Counted from the first letter of the stretch, positions 1 through 12,116 are shown. The stretch is DNA of 64,000 nucleotides from Adiantum capillus-veneris (GCA_014529385.2 CM043971.1:89393340-89457339); one strand, 5' to 3'. Program-made: numbers and translations. Notes: a model not told the origin generated them from the letters alone.

Positions 1-999
1 TGTGAGACCCACAGCCGACACCTCTTCCAGTGAGGAAGTATGTACCTCCTTACCTGCTTCTACTTCCGTCCCCAAAGAGGAAGGTTTCTTCATTGCGCGC
101 AGCTGTCGCAACCGCGATGCTGGGTGCGTTGAGGTGCTGCTTGCTTGCTCTCCTTCGGTATGTATAAAACGGGTGGGACTGCGAGAAGGAGCTGCACAAA
201 GCTTCAGCCTTCGGGTCCGGCAGGATGACAAGGAGAAGCGCAGGAAGAAGCAGGAGGCCAGTCTAGATAATGAAACAAGTGAATGTGAAGAAGTATACGA
301 GGAGGGTGCAGACGGAAAGCAGGCACGTAGATGGACACCATAGCTACAGCTCCGTCCCATGACAAATGCCATAGGTGGTCATTCAAAAATGTTGTTTATG
401 AGGGAACTTTTAATTTCCTCCATTAGCACCCTAGAACTCATTTCATGTAGGAAATTGTTCTATACAGTTAGTTTGAGAGAGGGAATCTCGAATATGGACG
501 TTTTCTCAAGAAAGAGTTCTCAAGTGTTACTCAAAGAGAAGTCGATGTTGTGTCACACTATTTCAAAAAGGTGCAACAAAGCAATGCACTTGCTGCCCTC
601 AGGTTACAACCATGGCAATGGCCTCAGGTTACAACACCATACAAGGATTCGTCTATGTGAGAGAGGTGGTGAGAGCTTCAAACCAAGGCATTGTCTACAC
701 CCTCCCAAGCAGTTGCATATATAATGCTTACATTTTCCTGTGCACAAAGCTATTTTAATTCATATATCTATTGTTCCTCGAATGGGATGAGTCGCCCATG
801 GGGAATTTGCTCTAAGCACACACTCACACATGAGCGAAGTAATTTGGGAGTTCAATGATTGGGAAAAAAGTGCCTTGGCGATCCTAAGTAATTTCACACA
901 CATCACTACCATAGCATGGTAGAAAATCCCCGCCGGAAGTGATGCGGTGAACATGGCTGGCACTCATGAATAGGGAAGTGTCATTGCCTATGAGATTAG
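1..999. other. Unassigned stretch
   Basis: No gene was recognised. A 113-codon open frame (2-343, plus) is rich in charged residues near its end but has no motif I know and begins at the window edge. The stretch lies downstream, in the sense direction, of the minus-strand copia remnant that follows, so part of it could be that element's 3' end or LTR. I could not identify LTR termini. Confidence 0.3.
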
Positions 1000-1381
1000 T
1001 CCATGAAAGGGAGTAATCCCAAAGCTTTGCGAGCAGCTTCAAACTTCTCACAAGGCAAAACCATAATGAAAAGATCAATAGGATTGTCATATGTAGCACC
1101 TAATCCAAGTTAAACTCTCATCTAGAGAGTCTCTCTATGACATGATAATGCACCTCAATGACCTTTGTGCTAGCATGGAACCTTGGGTTCCTCACAATTG
1201 CCAAAGCACTCTATTAGTAGAACTAGTGGTTGCACACTATTGTCTGACACCCAAGTCAATCAAAAGGTGCTTGAGCCAAAAGCACTCAACAATAGCATGT
1301 GAAAGCTCCTATATACTCAACCTCACAACTAGAAGTGGCCATTGTAGGCTGCTTCTTAGTCAACCATGCGACCAATAGCTT
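1000..1381 (-). pseudogene. Ty1/copia RNase H C-terminal remnant
   Basis: The minus-strand translation shows typical copia RNase H landmarks in order. First comes WLTKKQPTMATSSCEVEY (family pattern: SKKQPTVARSSTEAEY). Next is an SALAIVRNPRFHASTKVIEVHYH segment, read in parts, which is the conserved HxRTKHIEVxYH region. Last is a KFEAARKALGL tail like the copia pol C-terminus. Several stops and small shifts interrupt it, so it is dead. The upper edge at about 1381-1395 passes directly into the gag remnant of a different element, so this is a chimeric or nested junction. RNase H would have degraded the RNA template during reverse transcription. Confidence 0.75.
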
Positions 1382-2798
1382 GAGCAAATGTTGCCAAGTC
1401 ACCTAAGTGAGCAGGCACCGTGGGTGAAGGCGCTCCAGAAACTACATGTGGAGTAGGTATTGGCATTGGGCTTGGCGCATAGGAAGCCCTTGGGTTCCAC
1501 GTTGGGTACGATGTTGTGCCATGTGGTGGTCCATAGTTCATATGGGTGGCCCTAGGCATAGCAGACGTCGGATGTGACATGCTAATGCTAGCCGGTATAG
1601 TCCCTTGGAAATAAGAACTTGTGTATTGTGGTTATGGAGCATAGGTAGTTGAAACAATGGGAGGGGTAGGGACTACATGAGTACGTGGACCCATAGGTGC
1701 ATACGATTGGTTCGCACTTGTAGGTACTATTGCAGGCATTGAGCTACCATGTAGCGGTGCTTTACTAACAAACGAGGTCCATGGCATGTTTCTTGGCATG
1801 CCCATCATTGGGGTAGGCATGGTAGCCGTGGTGTCATCAACGGAAAGATGAGCTAGACTTGGAAAAGTAAAGCTATCACTTGTGGGCTCAGATTGCATTG
1901 AGACCCCTGGTGAAACAACATATGGGGGATCGATGGGACTCACTAGGGGAGTCTCCATTTGTGATAGAGTGGGTTGTTTCCCTTTGCCCGTGTCTAAAAA
2001 TCGCATAGGACCCGTCGAAGGTATGTTTATTCCTCGATTTTGCCTCTCGAACTGGATAATCCTATGGATGACATTGCAGATCATGTGTTGTTGTTCCTCT
2101 AGACTAGTGGCATTAGATGTGGACTATACAACTTCTAACCAACCCACATGGTATGTGTAGCCCATGTATAGGTCGGTCAAAGTCTCCGTGTGTAGGTCAT
2201 ATTCTCAATTTTCATTGAGAAATACCCAGTCCAAACTTGGTGTACTAAAGGGTTGCCGTGAGGTGGATGCAATGTTGCTTCCCGTGTTTTGACTTTTAGT
2301 CACCGCTACCTTAGAGGCGACTTTGGAAGGTGGTAGCTCGGTAGGGTCCTCATTAAATGAAGTAGGTAGAATGTCCACGTGGACACTCTAAGGGAGTGTG
2401 GGGTCTACAGAAGATGTTAATGGTGATTCTACTTCCCCACCCCCTTCGTTTACTTCACTAGCCGTAGGTTCAGAGCGCATAGCTCTACTAAAAGTTTCCA
2501 TCAAACGTCTAAAAACACTAGTTCCAGGTTGTTGGGCCCAGCTAGGTACGGTTTCATTTTTTCCCCCGAGGCTTTGTGTAAGATGCTCTTCCATAATATC
2601 GTAGTCAGAGGAAGAGTCGCTAGCCGCTATATTTGGGTCTTGGGTTGCACTACCTTGGGTCCCCGTTGAGGGCGTAGACCCTAGCGTGGAAGGATAGTGA
2701 GTACCCCCGTAAATCGAAGCACTAGCTAGTTGTTCAGACTCTAGCACACGACCAGAGCGTAAATACATGTGCTTTGGGTGCCCTACAAGTGTCAGCAA
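1382..2798 (-). pseudogene. gag N-terminal remnant of an OTA-like Ty3 element
   Basis: Two minus-strand open frames (2388-2798, 1632-2084) and a third (1356-1580, which runs into the copia piece) give a low-complexity Pro/Ser/Thr-rich protein. It begins near HMYLRSGRVLE. The complete element at 29.8-48.6 kb starts its gag with MNLRSGRNL, so I read this as the N-terminal part of a related gag. Position supports this: a leader, a tRNA-Asp-like PBS and an LTR lie upstream in the sense direction. No Retrotrans_gag core, zinc knuckle or pol is present, because the copia remnant replaces them. The assignment rests on the start motif and the context rather than on a catalytic domain. Confidence 0.5.
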
Positions 2799-3589
2799 GT
2801 ACCCTCAAAGGTTACTTGCTTTGTTTTGTGGGTGTTTTGCACCCCGTTTTCTACTTGATTTTTTCTTGTTTTTGATGTTTTTTGAATGTTTTTTAATGTT
2901 TGATTTTTTTGATTAAAGTGTGTGATAGCTCGAAATGAGCGTATCACTTAGAGGGTCGATGTGTGCTTTACAGCACAATTGTCGGGCATCTGACGTTCTG
3001 TTGGTCCTCAAAAAATCGATTTTTAGCTACGTGTGAAGCTAAAATTTGTTTTTTTAAAAGGCGACTGAGGACTAGGCCTGAGCGTGAGCTTGGGTTTGGG
3101 TCTAGACTTGGGTCTGGGAGATATTCCCGATCCCGGTCCTACCTTTAAATTTTTTTTTTAAAATTTATTATTATTATTATTTATTTATTATTTAAAAAAA
3201 AGGATAAGGTCGCCGCGGCCTGCGCGAGAGCACACACACACACTCTATCTACCTACTTCTAACTAATATACCTACTCTTACACACTAACACACTCTATTA
3301 ACTCTCACTAATTTACTTCCTACTTACTGTACACAGAAAACTAACTACCTTAATACACAGAGAATAAACACAAAACCTTTGAAATCTCTATTAACAAAGA
3401 AAACTAACTACCTTAATACACACAGAGAATAAACACAGAACTTTTGAAAACTCCATTAACAAAAAAAAACACACAGTATAACACCAAATCCCTCTTCTCA
3501 ACACACACAAACTCCTTCCTTACCTTTCCTACAATAGAAATTGCACCACGGAGAAGCACAGAGTGCTACTCGAGCTTCATGTATGGCAT
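2799..3589 (-). other. 5' leader of the left OTA-like element
   Basis: No coding sequence was seen. It lies between the PBS (3590-3607) and the gag start on the minus strand. It contains A/T homopolymer-rich DNA (about 3148-3200) and A/C-rich DNA with many CTAACTACC-like words (about 3230-3500). The 24-bp palindrome of the large element is absent here. Confidence 0.5.
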
Positions 3590-3607
3590 TCCCTGGCAAC
3601 GGCACCA
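3590..3607 (-). promoter_or_regulatory. Primer binding site, tRNA-Asp type (degenerate)
   Basis: On the minus strand this reads TGGTGCCGTTGCCAGGGA. It differs at two positions from the exact tRNA-Asp(GUC) 3'-end complement found at 47681-47698. It lies 4 nt inside a TG-starting LTR boundary at 3612, the expected place for minus-strand DNA priming. Confidence 0.65.
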
Positions 3608-3611
3608 AAAA

Positions 3612-4223
3612 TGTGCGCGTACGTCGCACGTGTCAATGCAAGGAACTTGCTGATACACCGTGTGCGAAACACAAATGGCTCCAAGCACACAACAAGCCTA
3701 AACTAGTAAGCTCAAAGAAGGCGATGGTGTGTCACTCACCGCTCTACGCTTGCTTCGTGGAGGATTCCTCGCCGCGAAGAAGAAGGAGCCGCCGCTTCGC
3801 CGTGCTCAACCGCTTCACTACCGTCGTGCCTTCGTAATGCTCGATCGCCCACACACTCCTTCTCTCTCTCTCCCTCTGTCACTGTCTCTCTCTCACACAC
3901 ACACAAAAAGATGAAGAAGAAGAAGAAGGAGATGGAGCAAGAGCACTCTTCAATTGCACAAATGAGAGAATGAGTGAATTGTAGGTTTAGTTGACTTTTA
4001 TATGAGCTCGCCCCATTCACATTTGGACGCCCATGCTTAGCCAACTAATCCCTTGAATGTTCTAGTTAGAGTGCGCCTCTCATCGGCGATCACTCTTACC
4101 CTTTTCCTATTGGACCGACAAGCCCGGTACCTGACTCTACGAAATAAATAATACAATGTCCGCCGTAGGTTACAACGTCCGTCTCGTAGGTGATAGGGTG
4201 TCCGTGAGCCGTGAGGGTTAACA
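3612..4223 (-). repeat. Probable 5' LTR of the left OTA-like element
   Basis: The inner edge is set by the PBS and a TG at 3612. The outer edge is inferred from GGGTTAACA ending at 4223, which makes a TG...CA LTR of about 612 bp. A minus-strand TATA box (ATATAAAAG, 3995-4003) sits inside, as in the LTR at 47701-48635. CT/CA microsatellite sequence occurs at about 3860-3905. The partner LTR is not in the window, so the outer edge is unproven. Confidence 0.5.
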
Positions 4224-4740
4224 GTACTAGATGAGAATGTCGTTCTTATTAGTGTATTGCACGAGCAATTGCCAAACAAAACAATGCTCTCGTTCCATAC
4301 CCCATGTACAACAAACAAAAGTTAATACAAGTCAAAGAACGTTATTTGAAGATAGTGGGTGTCGAAGTGTACCTCGCATAGGTGTCACATCCTCCTCTTT
4401 CGTCCAACCATCCTCCGCTAGCGAATCGAATTAGGCATCGTCCGACAATATGTCAATGTCCTTTGATGGCCAAGTTTGCTCTTTCCTCATTGCGTACACC
4501 AGTCATCGAGTAATGAGTCAAGGTCAAGACCCGGCATCGATTTCAAATATATACTTTGGATACTGATGTATACATTCTCGGTCTCTTTTGCAATAGATGA
4601 CTAAAAAACCTCAATCCGCAACCACTCTTGAAAGACAATAGATTCTCTTGTATCAATGAAACAATAAATATTTCAATTATTTACTCAACCTAACTAGAGA
4701 ACAACAAGATTCAGAGTCAATGTACTCATCAGTCTAAGGG
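4224..4740. other. Unassigned spacer
   Basis: No gene or repeat was recognised between the putative LTR and the decayed gene that follows. Confidence 0.3.
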
Positions 4741-6872
4741 ATGTCCAAACTCTTAACATCTGCTGGATCACTAGAAGCCATCGCACGAAGAATGAATGTT
4801 TTTTTGATAGCGGGAAGGTCTGCACAGGCCAGCCCATACAATCTTTCCTTCGTCACCCACTTTGAACGGCTAGTCCACTCGATTGAGCGGAATGTCTTGC
4901 ACATCACGTTGTCCATAGGCATCTTTTTTAATTGTACTCTAAACATATTTTCTTATATCAGTAGAGAGTTTGAAAGAACCAACCTTCACCAATCATCTCC
5001 CAAGGCAAGATCAACAATGTCCATTGCATGTTTTGTCAATTTTTGGATGATGCATCCGTTTCGATGAATGCTTTTTTGTATTGGGCTTAAAACTATGAGG
5101 GAAGCATTCTATCCTTTGCTGCTATAATCTTTTTCAGGGCAAGGGTATATTTTTCCTACACACATGGTGCTAATGATAATTCTACTCTTCGATAGTAATA
5201 ATTTATGCTAATTACTAATTGAACACTTTGATGCCACTTACAGGGTGAAGAAGCCGTGACATCAGTGCGACAGACACATTGTACCATGATTTCTTTCCCA
5301 CCCTCTTGTCAATGTCTGCTTGCATCCAGCTATAAACTATATATGGCAATTTATACATCCAACTATAAACTATACATGGCAGTTTCTCCAAAATTTGTCT
5401 CCTTTGAAGCAAGGCCCATTGCCTGCACCATCCAAAGCATGTCTGTGTAAGAGGTAGCCACGTATCCTGTCTTGTTCAATCTACATGTGATTGAAGGAAA
5501 AAAATTGATAAAATATTTTTATACTAAATCTAGCTACACAAGCGAATAGATTCAAAGGATCTTACTCGTTTATACGCATCACAGTGCTCAACATATCAGC
5601 CTCATTTGAAGAATCTATTGTCACTAGATCTACTCGAACTCTTGGATGTAGATTGGCATCTTTTTTGTAGGCAACACCTAAAACCAAAGGGAAGGTCAGT
5701 CATTAATTGCATTTTAGAACATGCAAACAAATTAGCACCATTAACAAGAGAGCTTACTTTCATTAAGAACTCCCATCCAAACGTCTCGCCTATGGTCGCC
5801 ATCCCAAGTATACAACATTTTGCTGCACAGGTCGCTCCAACAAGTGTCTTTGATTTCGATCTTGAATTCCTCAATAGCCACTGGCCACACAAGGGATCCA
5901 CATCTGCATGATACGGCGTCTACATCGATTGAAGGATGGCCCGATGCATCAAGAGAGCATATGAAGCATCCCTTGTCTCATAATACCCCTCCAACAAGAA
6001 TGTATCGTCCAATGGTTGTAGTCGCTTAGGGTCCCAGCTAACTTGTCTTGCCTTCTCTAACCTCACCAAACGGCAAAGAGGAACCCAAGGAAATGGAGTT
6101 TCATGCTCTACCTGCATTGTTCAATTTATGTCAAAGCCCAAACTTTGCAACAGTTATGGCTTCTTTAAACTCAAATGCGGCTTATAATGCGGCAATGTAT
6201 CTTCACATTTCCAAGATGTTTTGATAACATATCTTGGTGAACTGTAACATCTTCATTAACAGGAAATTCACCTCCAGCATTCGCCCTTGTTATCATGTAT
6301 GCCTCCATTTCTCTGTTGTCGATCTCCTCGTCCAGATGATGATCCTTCCTGCACTTTTGCTTTTCCTTTTGCTGCTTTTTTAGATTTTTTTGATGTCGCA
6401 ACAGGTGGAGATGGCATAGCACTAACTGCTCTGCTCTTGGGTAGACGCACACTAGCAGACGGAGATATTTCTTGTGGTTCTTTCCTTGTTGTCTTGGTAA
6501 ATTGCTAATAAAAAAACAATACAATAATGATCATTCATCAAGTAAACTTGCAGTAGACATTTAACAATTTATACTCAATTCAAAGCCTTTATCAAGCTGA
6601 ACAAAAAATTACCAGATCGCTTTAGGCCATGCAATAAGACTTTTTTATGTCTTCTTTAGAGTAGTCATTTCTTCATTCCTGAAAGGAACATGAGGTAGAG
6701 GAGCATCCTTGCCATCATATACTTATAGCACCGCAATGGAGAAGCAACCATATGGAAATCTGCTCCCATGAAGCTTAGCCAAGTTCGACATCTTTTCTAT
6801 TTGACCCAGACCAATCGCCTCTCCATTGTAAATGAACTCAATGTAAGCGCCAACATCAAATTTCTTTGCCAT
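4741..6872 (-). pseudogene. Decayed split gene of unknown function
   Basis: The minus strand carries several protein-like blocks in one direction. At 6872 a start opens MAKKFDVGAYIEFIYNGEAI, followed by a block ending IAWPK and a possible GT donor, with two in-frame stops. A Ser/Lys-rich block with a frame change lies at about 6500-6200. Others are 6117-5920 (MQVEHETPFPWVPL), about 5900-5600, about 5460-5380 (TGYVATSYTDMLWMVQAMGL), and a terminal block 4946-4734 ending VKSLDIP. The IAWPK ending resembles proteins linked to plant En/Spm (CACTA) transposons, but no DDE transposase is visible. It could be a host gene relic or a transposon-associated ORF. Exon borders are guesses. Confidence 0.35.
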
Positions 6873-6924
6873 CTTTAATCTCAACTAAAAGTAAAGCACT
6901 CTTGCTATGATCTAGAAAAAAACT

Positions 6925-7051
6925 GTATTGCTCTCTCTCTTTCTCTTTGTTGTTCTCTCTCTCCCTCACCCTTGCTCCCTCTCCCTCCATCTTCAATCCC
7001 TCTCCCTCTCTCTTCTATTTTTCCTTTACTTTTCTCTCTTCTTGTTTCCTC

Positions 7052-7098
<47 letters not shown>

Positions 7099-7249
7099 AC
7101 TCTTTTTCCCTTTTCTGTCTATCTAATTAAATATAACAATTTAAATTCAAAAAACATATAAATCTTCCTCTTTATCTTTCGCTCTCTTTTTTACCTCCCC
7201 CCCCCCTCTCTCCCCCTCTTCCACCATTCTCTACCACCCTACCCCTTTT

Positions 7250-7293
<44 letters not shown>

Positions 7294-7378
7294 TTTCTCT
7301 AGAATTCTTTCTCTCTACCTTCTTCTATCCATCTAATTAAACATAACAATTTACATTTGGAAAATATATTAATCTCCT

Positions 7379-7425
<47 letters not shown>
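6925..7425. repeat. Polypyrimidine island with three (CT)n tracts
   Basis: About 500 bp is pyrimidine-rich on the plus strand, with long uninterrupted CT tracts at about 7059-7095, 7254-7290 and 7382-7425. The last tract abuts the 5' side of the LINE. Open frames here encode only Ser/Leu repeats and are artefacts. Confidence 0.9.
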
Positions 7426-7429
<4 letters not shown>

Positions 7430-7662
7430 GAAAAAACGCAGCCGTTTTTTGACCTAGTGGACAACAGTCCACTCTTTTGATCATAACTTCTTCATCCGAA
7501 CTCCGATTTGGGTGATCTATAGCCTCAATCGAAGAGCACAAAGCCCTCTACGCATTGATGTAAAGAAAAAAAAAATCAGAGTTATGGAAGGCGTTTCTCT
7601 AGCAGCGTTTCCAAAGTGAACATGTTCAAGGAAATTGACTCTCATCTCTTATTTTACATACA

Positions 7663-8613
7663 ATGTCTTCTGGTACACGCAAGGGTTCTTCTTCTTCAAC
7701 AAGGTCCACAACCATTGTGGAAAATGATCCAAAATCTCCTAAGTGTGGAGATAACAACACAACCACACAACCAACGACATCGGAAACCATGATCATGGCA
7801 TACTTGGTATCATTGTAAGAGACTGTAAACAAACAAGGCGAGGACTTACGAGCACTTGCAATGGAGAATTGCACACTAAGGGTACTTGTGGTTGAGAATG
7901 AGAATCTCAAGAGGACACTTGAGATGCAAACAACACGTTTGATGCAACTTGAAGAGGAAGTCAAGGAATGTAAACGCTCTCTTGTGGACTTGAATGCTTT
8001 GAAGGAGCGGATGAGCAAAGTAGAGCATGACCATGTATTGAAAGAGGAAAAATTTGACACTATGAGCCGGGATGTATGCGACATGAAAAATGTATGCACA
8101 AACAAGTCTTGGGCTGATGTATATGGTAGCAATGTGGTTTCTAATTCCTCACTCATGCAAGCTATGGTTCAAACAAAGAATGTTGAGGATGTGGATGTGG
8201 AGGAGTTGAGGGAATGGGAGCGACGTTCCAAGAACATTGTTATTCGTGGAATTCCCGAAGAGAAGTTAGAGACACCTCCTTCTCTTGCCATTGTTATTGA
8301 AGATTTCTTCAAAACCCACTTTGGCATGTCCGGAGTTATCGTCTATGGAACACATAGAGTGGGGAAGCAAGGAGCTCCTCGCTCAGGAGAACGGCCAATT
8401 GTATGCACCATGCCGGATGAGACCAAGCGAAAGATTATCCTTGATAATAGTTGGATCTATTTGAGGGATACAAAATGTTTTGTATGTGAAGATCGCACTA
8501 TTAAGCAACAAAATATGCGTCGCAAGTCTTATGAGGAAAAGAATAATAAAAACAAGGAGATCTCTCATGAAGAAAATGTGCCCAAGGAGGAGGCAAGTCC
8601 CTCAAGCAAATAG
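7663..8613 (+). pseudogene. LINE ORF1 protein (coiled coil plus RRM-like), one internal stop
   Basis: The ATG at 7663 is in frame with the long ORF from 7861; a single TAA at 7816-7818 interrupts it. The product is about 316 residues. It has a Ser/Thr-rich start, a heptad-rich coiled coil (from MENCTLRVLVVENENLKR), then ERRSKNIVIRGIPEE followed by RPIVCTMPDETKRKIIL. The last two match the RRM and C-terminal regions of L1/CR1-type ORF1 proteins, which trimerise, bind RNA and act as chaperones in the RNP. No CCHC zinc knuckle is seen, unlike the usual ORF1 of flowering-plant L1 elements. A Lys/Glu-rich tail ends just before ORF2. The stop may be a C-to-T change of a CAA codon. Confidence 0.75.
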
Positions 8614-8619
8614 GGATGC

Positions 8620-11600
8620 GTGACCTATGAGACCGAGTTACAATTGAAAATATGCTTTTGGAATTGTAATGGATACCCATGGAATGCGGGGGTTGGCATT
8701 GATGAACTAACAAGCAAAGCCGATGTTGTACTTCTTGTTGAAACTTGGGAGCATGATACACAAAGGATTAACATGATACACAAAGGATTAACGGCTTGGA
8801 GGATTACAATGTCCATTCATTGATGTGGTCAAAGAATCTCAAGCAACGAAGAGGACAAGGAGGGGTGGCATGTATGGTTAAGAAAGGATTGGAAGATTTT
8901 GTATCAATTGTAAAAGATGACAAGTACAAACGTTATGTATGGCTGAAAATTATGACACCAAAAAGAGTACCCATTTTTGTAGCCGGTTGCTACATTCCTC
9001 ATCATGATTCTCCCTTTTATGCTTGCATGGATAGAGATCAGCCATTTTCTGATTTAGAAGAGGACATTGCTTATTTCAAAGGTGAAGGTGATGTTATTGT
9101 ATTTGGGGATATGAATGCTCGCACAAAAACATTGCAACATGATACTCAATAATTTGATATGCCATACATTTCAAGGGAGTTGGAGGAAGTTCACTTGTAT
9201 GATCGTACTTCAATGGATGAGAAAGAGCCAGATCACTATGGAAAGTTATTTTTACACATGTGTAATAGCACGGGTATGCTCATTGCCAATGGTGTATCTT
9301 TGTGGAGTGGAACCAATGGATTTACATGTAGGAGACATAATGGGGATAGTGTGATTGACTATATGCTACTCTCTGAAGCCATCATGTATCGCATAAAGAG
9401 TTTTATGTTTGGTCAATGGACCCAGGAATCCGACCATCGCACCTTATGTATTGACCTTTCATGTGGAGAAGCAACTAAGCATGATAATCTCAGCCAAAGG
9501 AAAGAGAAGTTATCACTATGTATGGATTTCAATCGGGCACCAAAGTACATTGAAATGGTTGAGCAAAAATTATGGATGACAAAGCTTCAATGTGATGCAC
9601 CATTGGAAACTAAATGGGAAGCTTTCAAGAAAGCTATTTGTTCTTGTGCAGAAGAATGCTTTGCCATAAAGCATCTCCATGGTATCAACAAAGATAGATC
9701 ACGCAAAAGGTGGTTTGATAAAGAATGTCAAGATGCTCGAAAGTCCTTGATAAAGCTTGATGCAACTATGGACAAAGACAACTATCAAAGTCATTTGCAT
9801 ACATACAAGGCATTGATTCAAAAGAAGAGAAGAAGATGGGAAGTAAAGCAACAAGAATTTCAAGTCCAAGAAAAGCACATGCATGTGGAAGATTTTGGAG
9901 AAACTTGAGGGGCAAGCGGGTTGAGAATTTTGGTAGCCTGAGTCTAGTGGATATGTACACACATTGTAGGCAATTATATGAGCAAGAAAATGCTGAAAAA
10001 ATGCCATTTTATGGTTCACTCCCATGTATGCCCTCTTTTTTTACTATTGAGGATGTATGCGGTGGGCTTGAAAAGTTGGCCACTCGCAAAGCGGGAGATC
10101 TTCAAGGTATCAAGCCGGAGATGATCAAATGGACGGGAGATTTTACCCATGAGTGGATGTGTGATATGTTCAACCTTGCACTTCAACATGGTATGCCTTA
10201 TGATTGGAGTACTAATTGGGTTAAGCCTTTGCATAAAGGAGGGGATGTAAAGAATGTAAGCAACTACCGGACCATAACGATTGGGTCTCTTATGGCAAAG
10301 TTGTTTGGGTGCATAATGGAGATGAAATTGAGTGATTGGGCTAAAGAGAATGGCAAGCGTGCAAAGGGACAAGCGAGTTTTCGTCGATGCCATAGCACCA
10401 TTGATCATCTTGTCACTCTTCGTGTTCTCATGGAGGAAAGTCGGTTGAAAGGTAAGCGATTGTATTGTTGTTTTGTGGACTTTAAGAAAGCCTTTGATAT
10501 GATTCCACGTAACAATTTGTGGAGAAGGATGGAAGAACTCCAAGTGCCAAGTGAGTTTATGCTTGCGGTTTCTCGAATCTATGAGAAGGTGATTTGTCAA
10601 TTGCGCATGGGAAGAGAAATTTCAGAAATTTTTGTAAGCACTATTGGGGTTAAACAAGGATGTCCATTGTCACCAACTCTCTTTGGTCTATGCATCGATC
10701 AATTGGAACAAATGGTACTTGACTTTATGCAAGAAGAAGGCATTGAAGAGGTCACTATTTGCAATGCGGTAATCATGCTTTTGTTGTATGCGGATGATGT
10801 AGTGCTTCTAGCACACACTTTAGAAGATGTACAAAAGCTTATGGTTGTCCTTGAGAACTTTTGCTTGCATAGTGGGCTGATTGTAAATGAATCCAAAACA
10901 AAGGTTATGCTTGAGAAAACCAACCATAAGGAGAAGCCATGCATTGTGTACAACAATGAGACACTTGAAGTTGTTGAGAGCTTTAAGTACCTTGGCCTTG
11001 AGGTTCCATCCAATCACAAGTGGCATGAATGTGCTATGCGTCGTTTGGAAGCGGGAAAGAGAGCATATTATGCATTTGAGAACATGTGTAATGCGGGAAA
11101 CATCAAGTGTTGGGTTCTCAAGAAGTATATTTTTGATGCATTGGTGACACCTGTTCTTCTTTATGGAGTTGAAGTGTGGGGCGGGAGCATCTCAAAGTCT
11201 ACTTGGAAAGAGTTTGAAAATGTCCAAAAGCGTTTTCTTACAAACTTTCTCCAAGTTGAGACACAAACACCATATATGCTCCTACTTCTTGAGTCGGGAT
11301 CTCTTCCAATTGCGGTTATGGGCATGGAAAGGGTTGTGGAGTACATGATAAAGATGCGTTAAAACCCCTCGCATCGACTTCCTACAATTGCATGGGAAGC
11401 AAGCAAAAAAGTTCAAAAGACGCATAAAAGCAAGATCTTGAGCACGGGATGGATGCAAGACATAAAGAAGTGGTTTGGGAGATGGGATGCATTACACTTG
11501 CTACATGATGCTTCAATTGACTCTCAAGTGAATGAAGCTTTTCTACAACGCCAATGTATTACGGCTTGGGAGAAATCCGGTGGGTCACGCTTCATACATT

Positions 11601-11866
11601 ACACCACCCATATTGCCCCCAACTAAAAAACCATGTTCTTCGCTGAGAGAGGAAACCGTACTCACACTTACATGCTTGAGCCTATTCCCTTGTCCGCGAT
11701 ACGCACTATCGCAGCGATTCGGCTTAGCTCCCATTTCCTTCGATGCGAGATAGGGCGTTGGGGCAATGGAGAAGAGTCAAATCGACTGTGCACATTATGC
11801 TCATTGCAAGTTCAAGAGTCTGAGTACCACACACTACTAGAGTGCTCAGCTTTTGGTCACATCTGA
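8620..11866 (+). pseudogene. LINE ORF2: endonuclease, reverse transcriptase, C-terminal CCHC (broken)
   Basis: The APE endonuclease begins KICFWNCNGYPWN, then has FGDMNAR (about 9100) and SDHRTL (about 9435), the Mg-binding and catalytic motifs that nick the target DNA. RT in 9836-11362 carries CFVDFKKAFD, GVKQGCPLSPTLF and YADDVVLL (Tyr at 10787), the polymerase site used in target-primed reverse transcription. A C-terminal CX2CX9HX4C knuckle (LCTLC...YHTLLEC) lies near 11790-11850. Breaks are a 20-bp duplication at 8753-8792, TAA at 9150, a frame change near 9836-9908, and TAAs at 11360 and 11624. Frame 2 otherwise runs through to 11866, so the C-terminus belongs to this ORF. Confidence 0.85.
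8753..8792. repeat. 20-bp tandem duplication in the LINE endonuclease
   Basis: ATGATACACAAAGGATTAAC occurs twice in a row (8753-8772, 8773-8792). The second LINE piece at 12.19-12.66 kb has it once. The extra 20 bp shifts the frame, and the downstream endonuclease frame (from 8796) is exactly the one expected without the extra copy. Confidence 0.95.
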
Positions 11867-12062
11867 ACTTGCTTCTCTCACATTTTCAGCCATAACTTAG
11901 ACCTACACAGTTTCCTCTCCCAGCCAAAGTTTGGGCTCTCAATTGCGACTCTCATCACTACAATTTTGGAGCATCGAGAGTCACTCATCAGCCATACACA
12001 TACTACATCACATGAACTTCGGTCCCATAGGTCATATTTGACCTCCGAGGACGATAATAAAA

Positions 12063-12066
<4 letters not shown>

Positions 12067-12116
<50 letters not shown>
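12067..12116. repeat. (TC)n microsatellite at the LINE 3' end
   Basis: A 50-bp uninterrupted TC tract directly follows the LINE 3' UTR and lies about 70 bp before the next LINE piece. Confidence 0.95.

Larger units (their letters stand above)
7426..12066 (+). mobile_element. Nearly full-length LINE (non-LTR retrotransposon)
   Basis: A two-ORF LINE on the plus strand: 5' UTR (about 7426-7662), ORF1 (7663-8613), ORF2 (about 8620-11866) with APE-type endonuclease, RT and C-terminal CCHC, and a 3' UTR ending AATAAAATCTAT directly before a (CT)n tract. No poly(A) tail is visible; the CT tract takes its place. A (CT)n tract also abuts the 5' side. Several stops, one 20-bp duplication and one frameshift make it non-autonomous. 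Boundaries are approximate because no target site duplication could be defined within the microsatellites. Confidence 0.8.
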
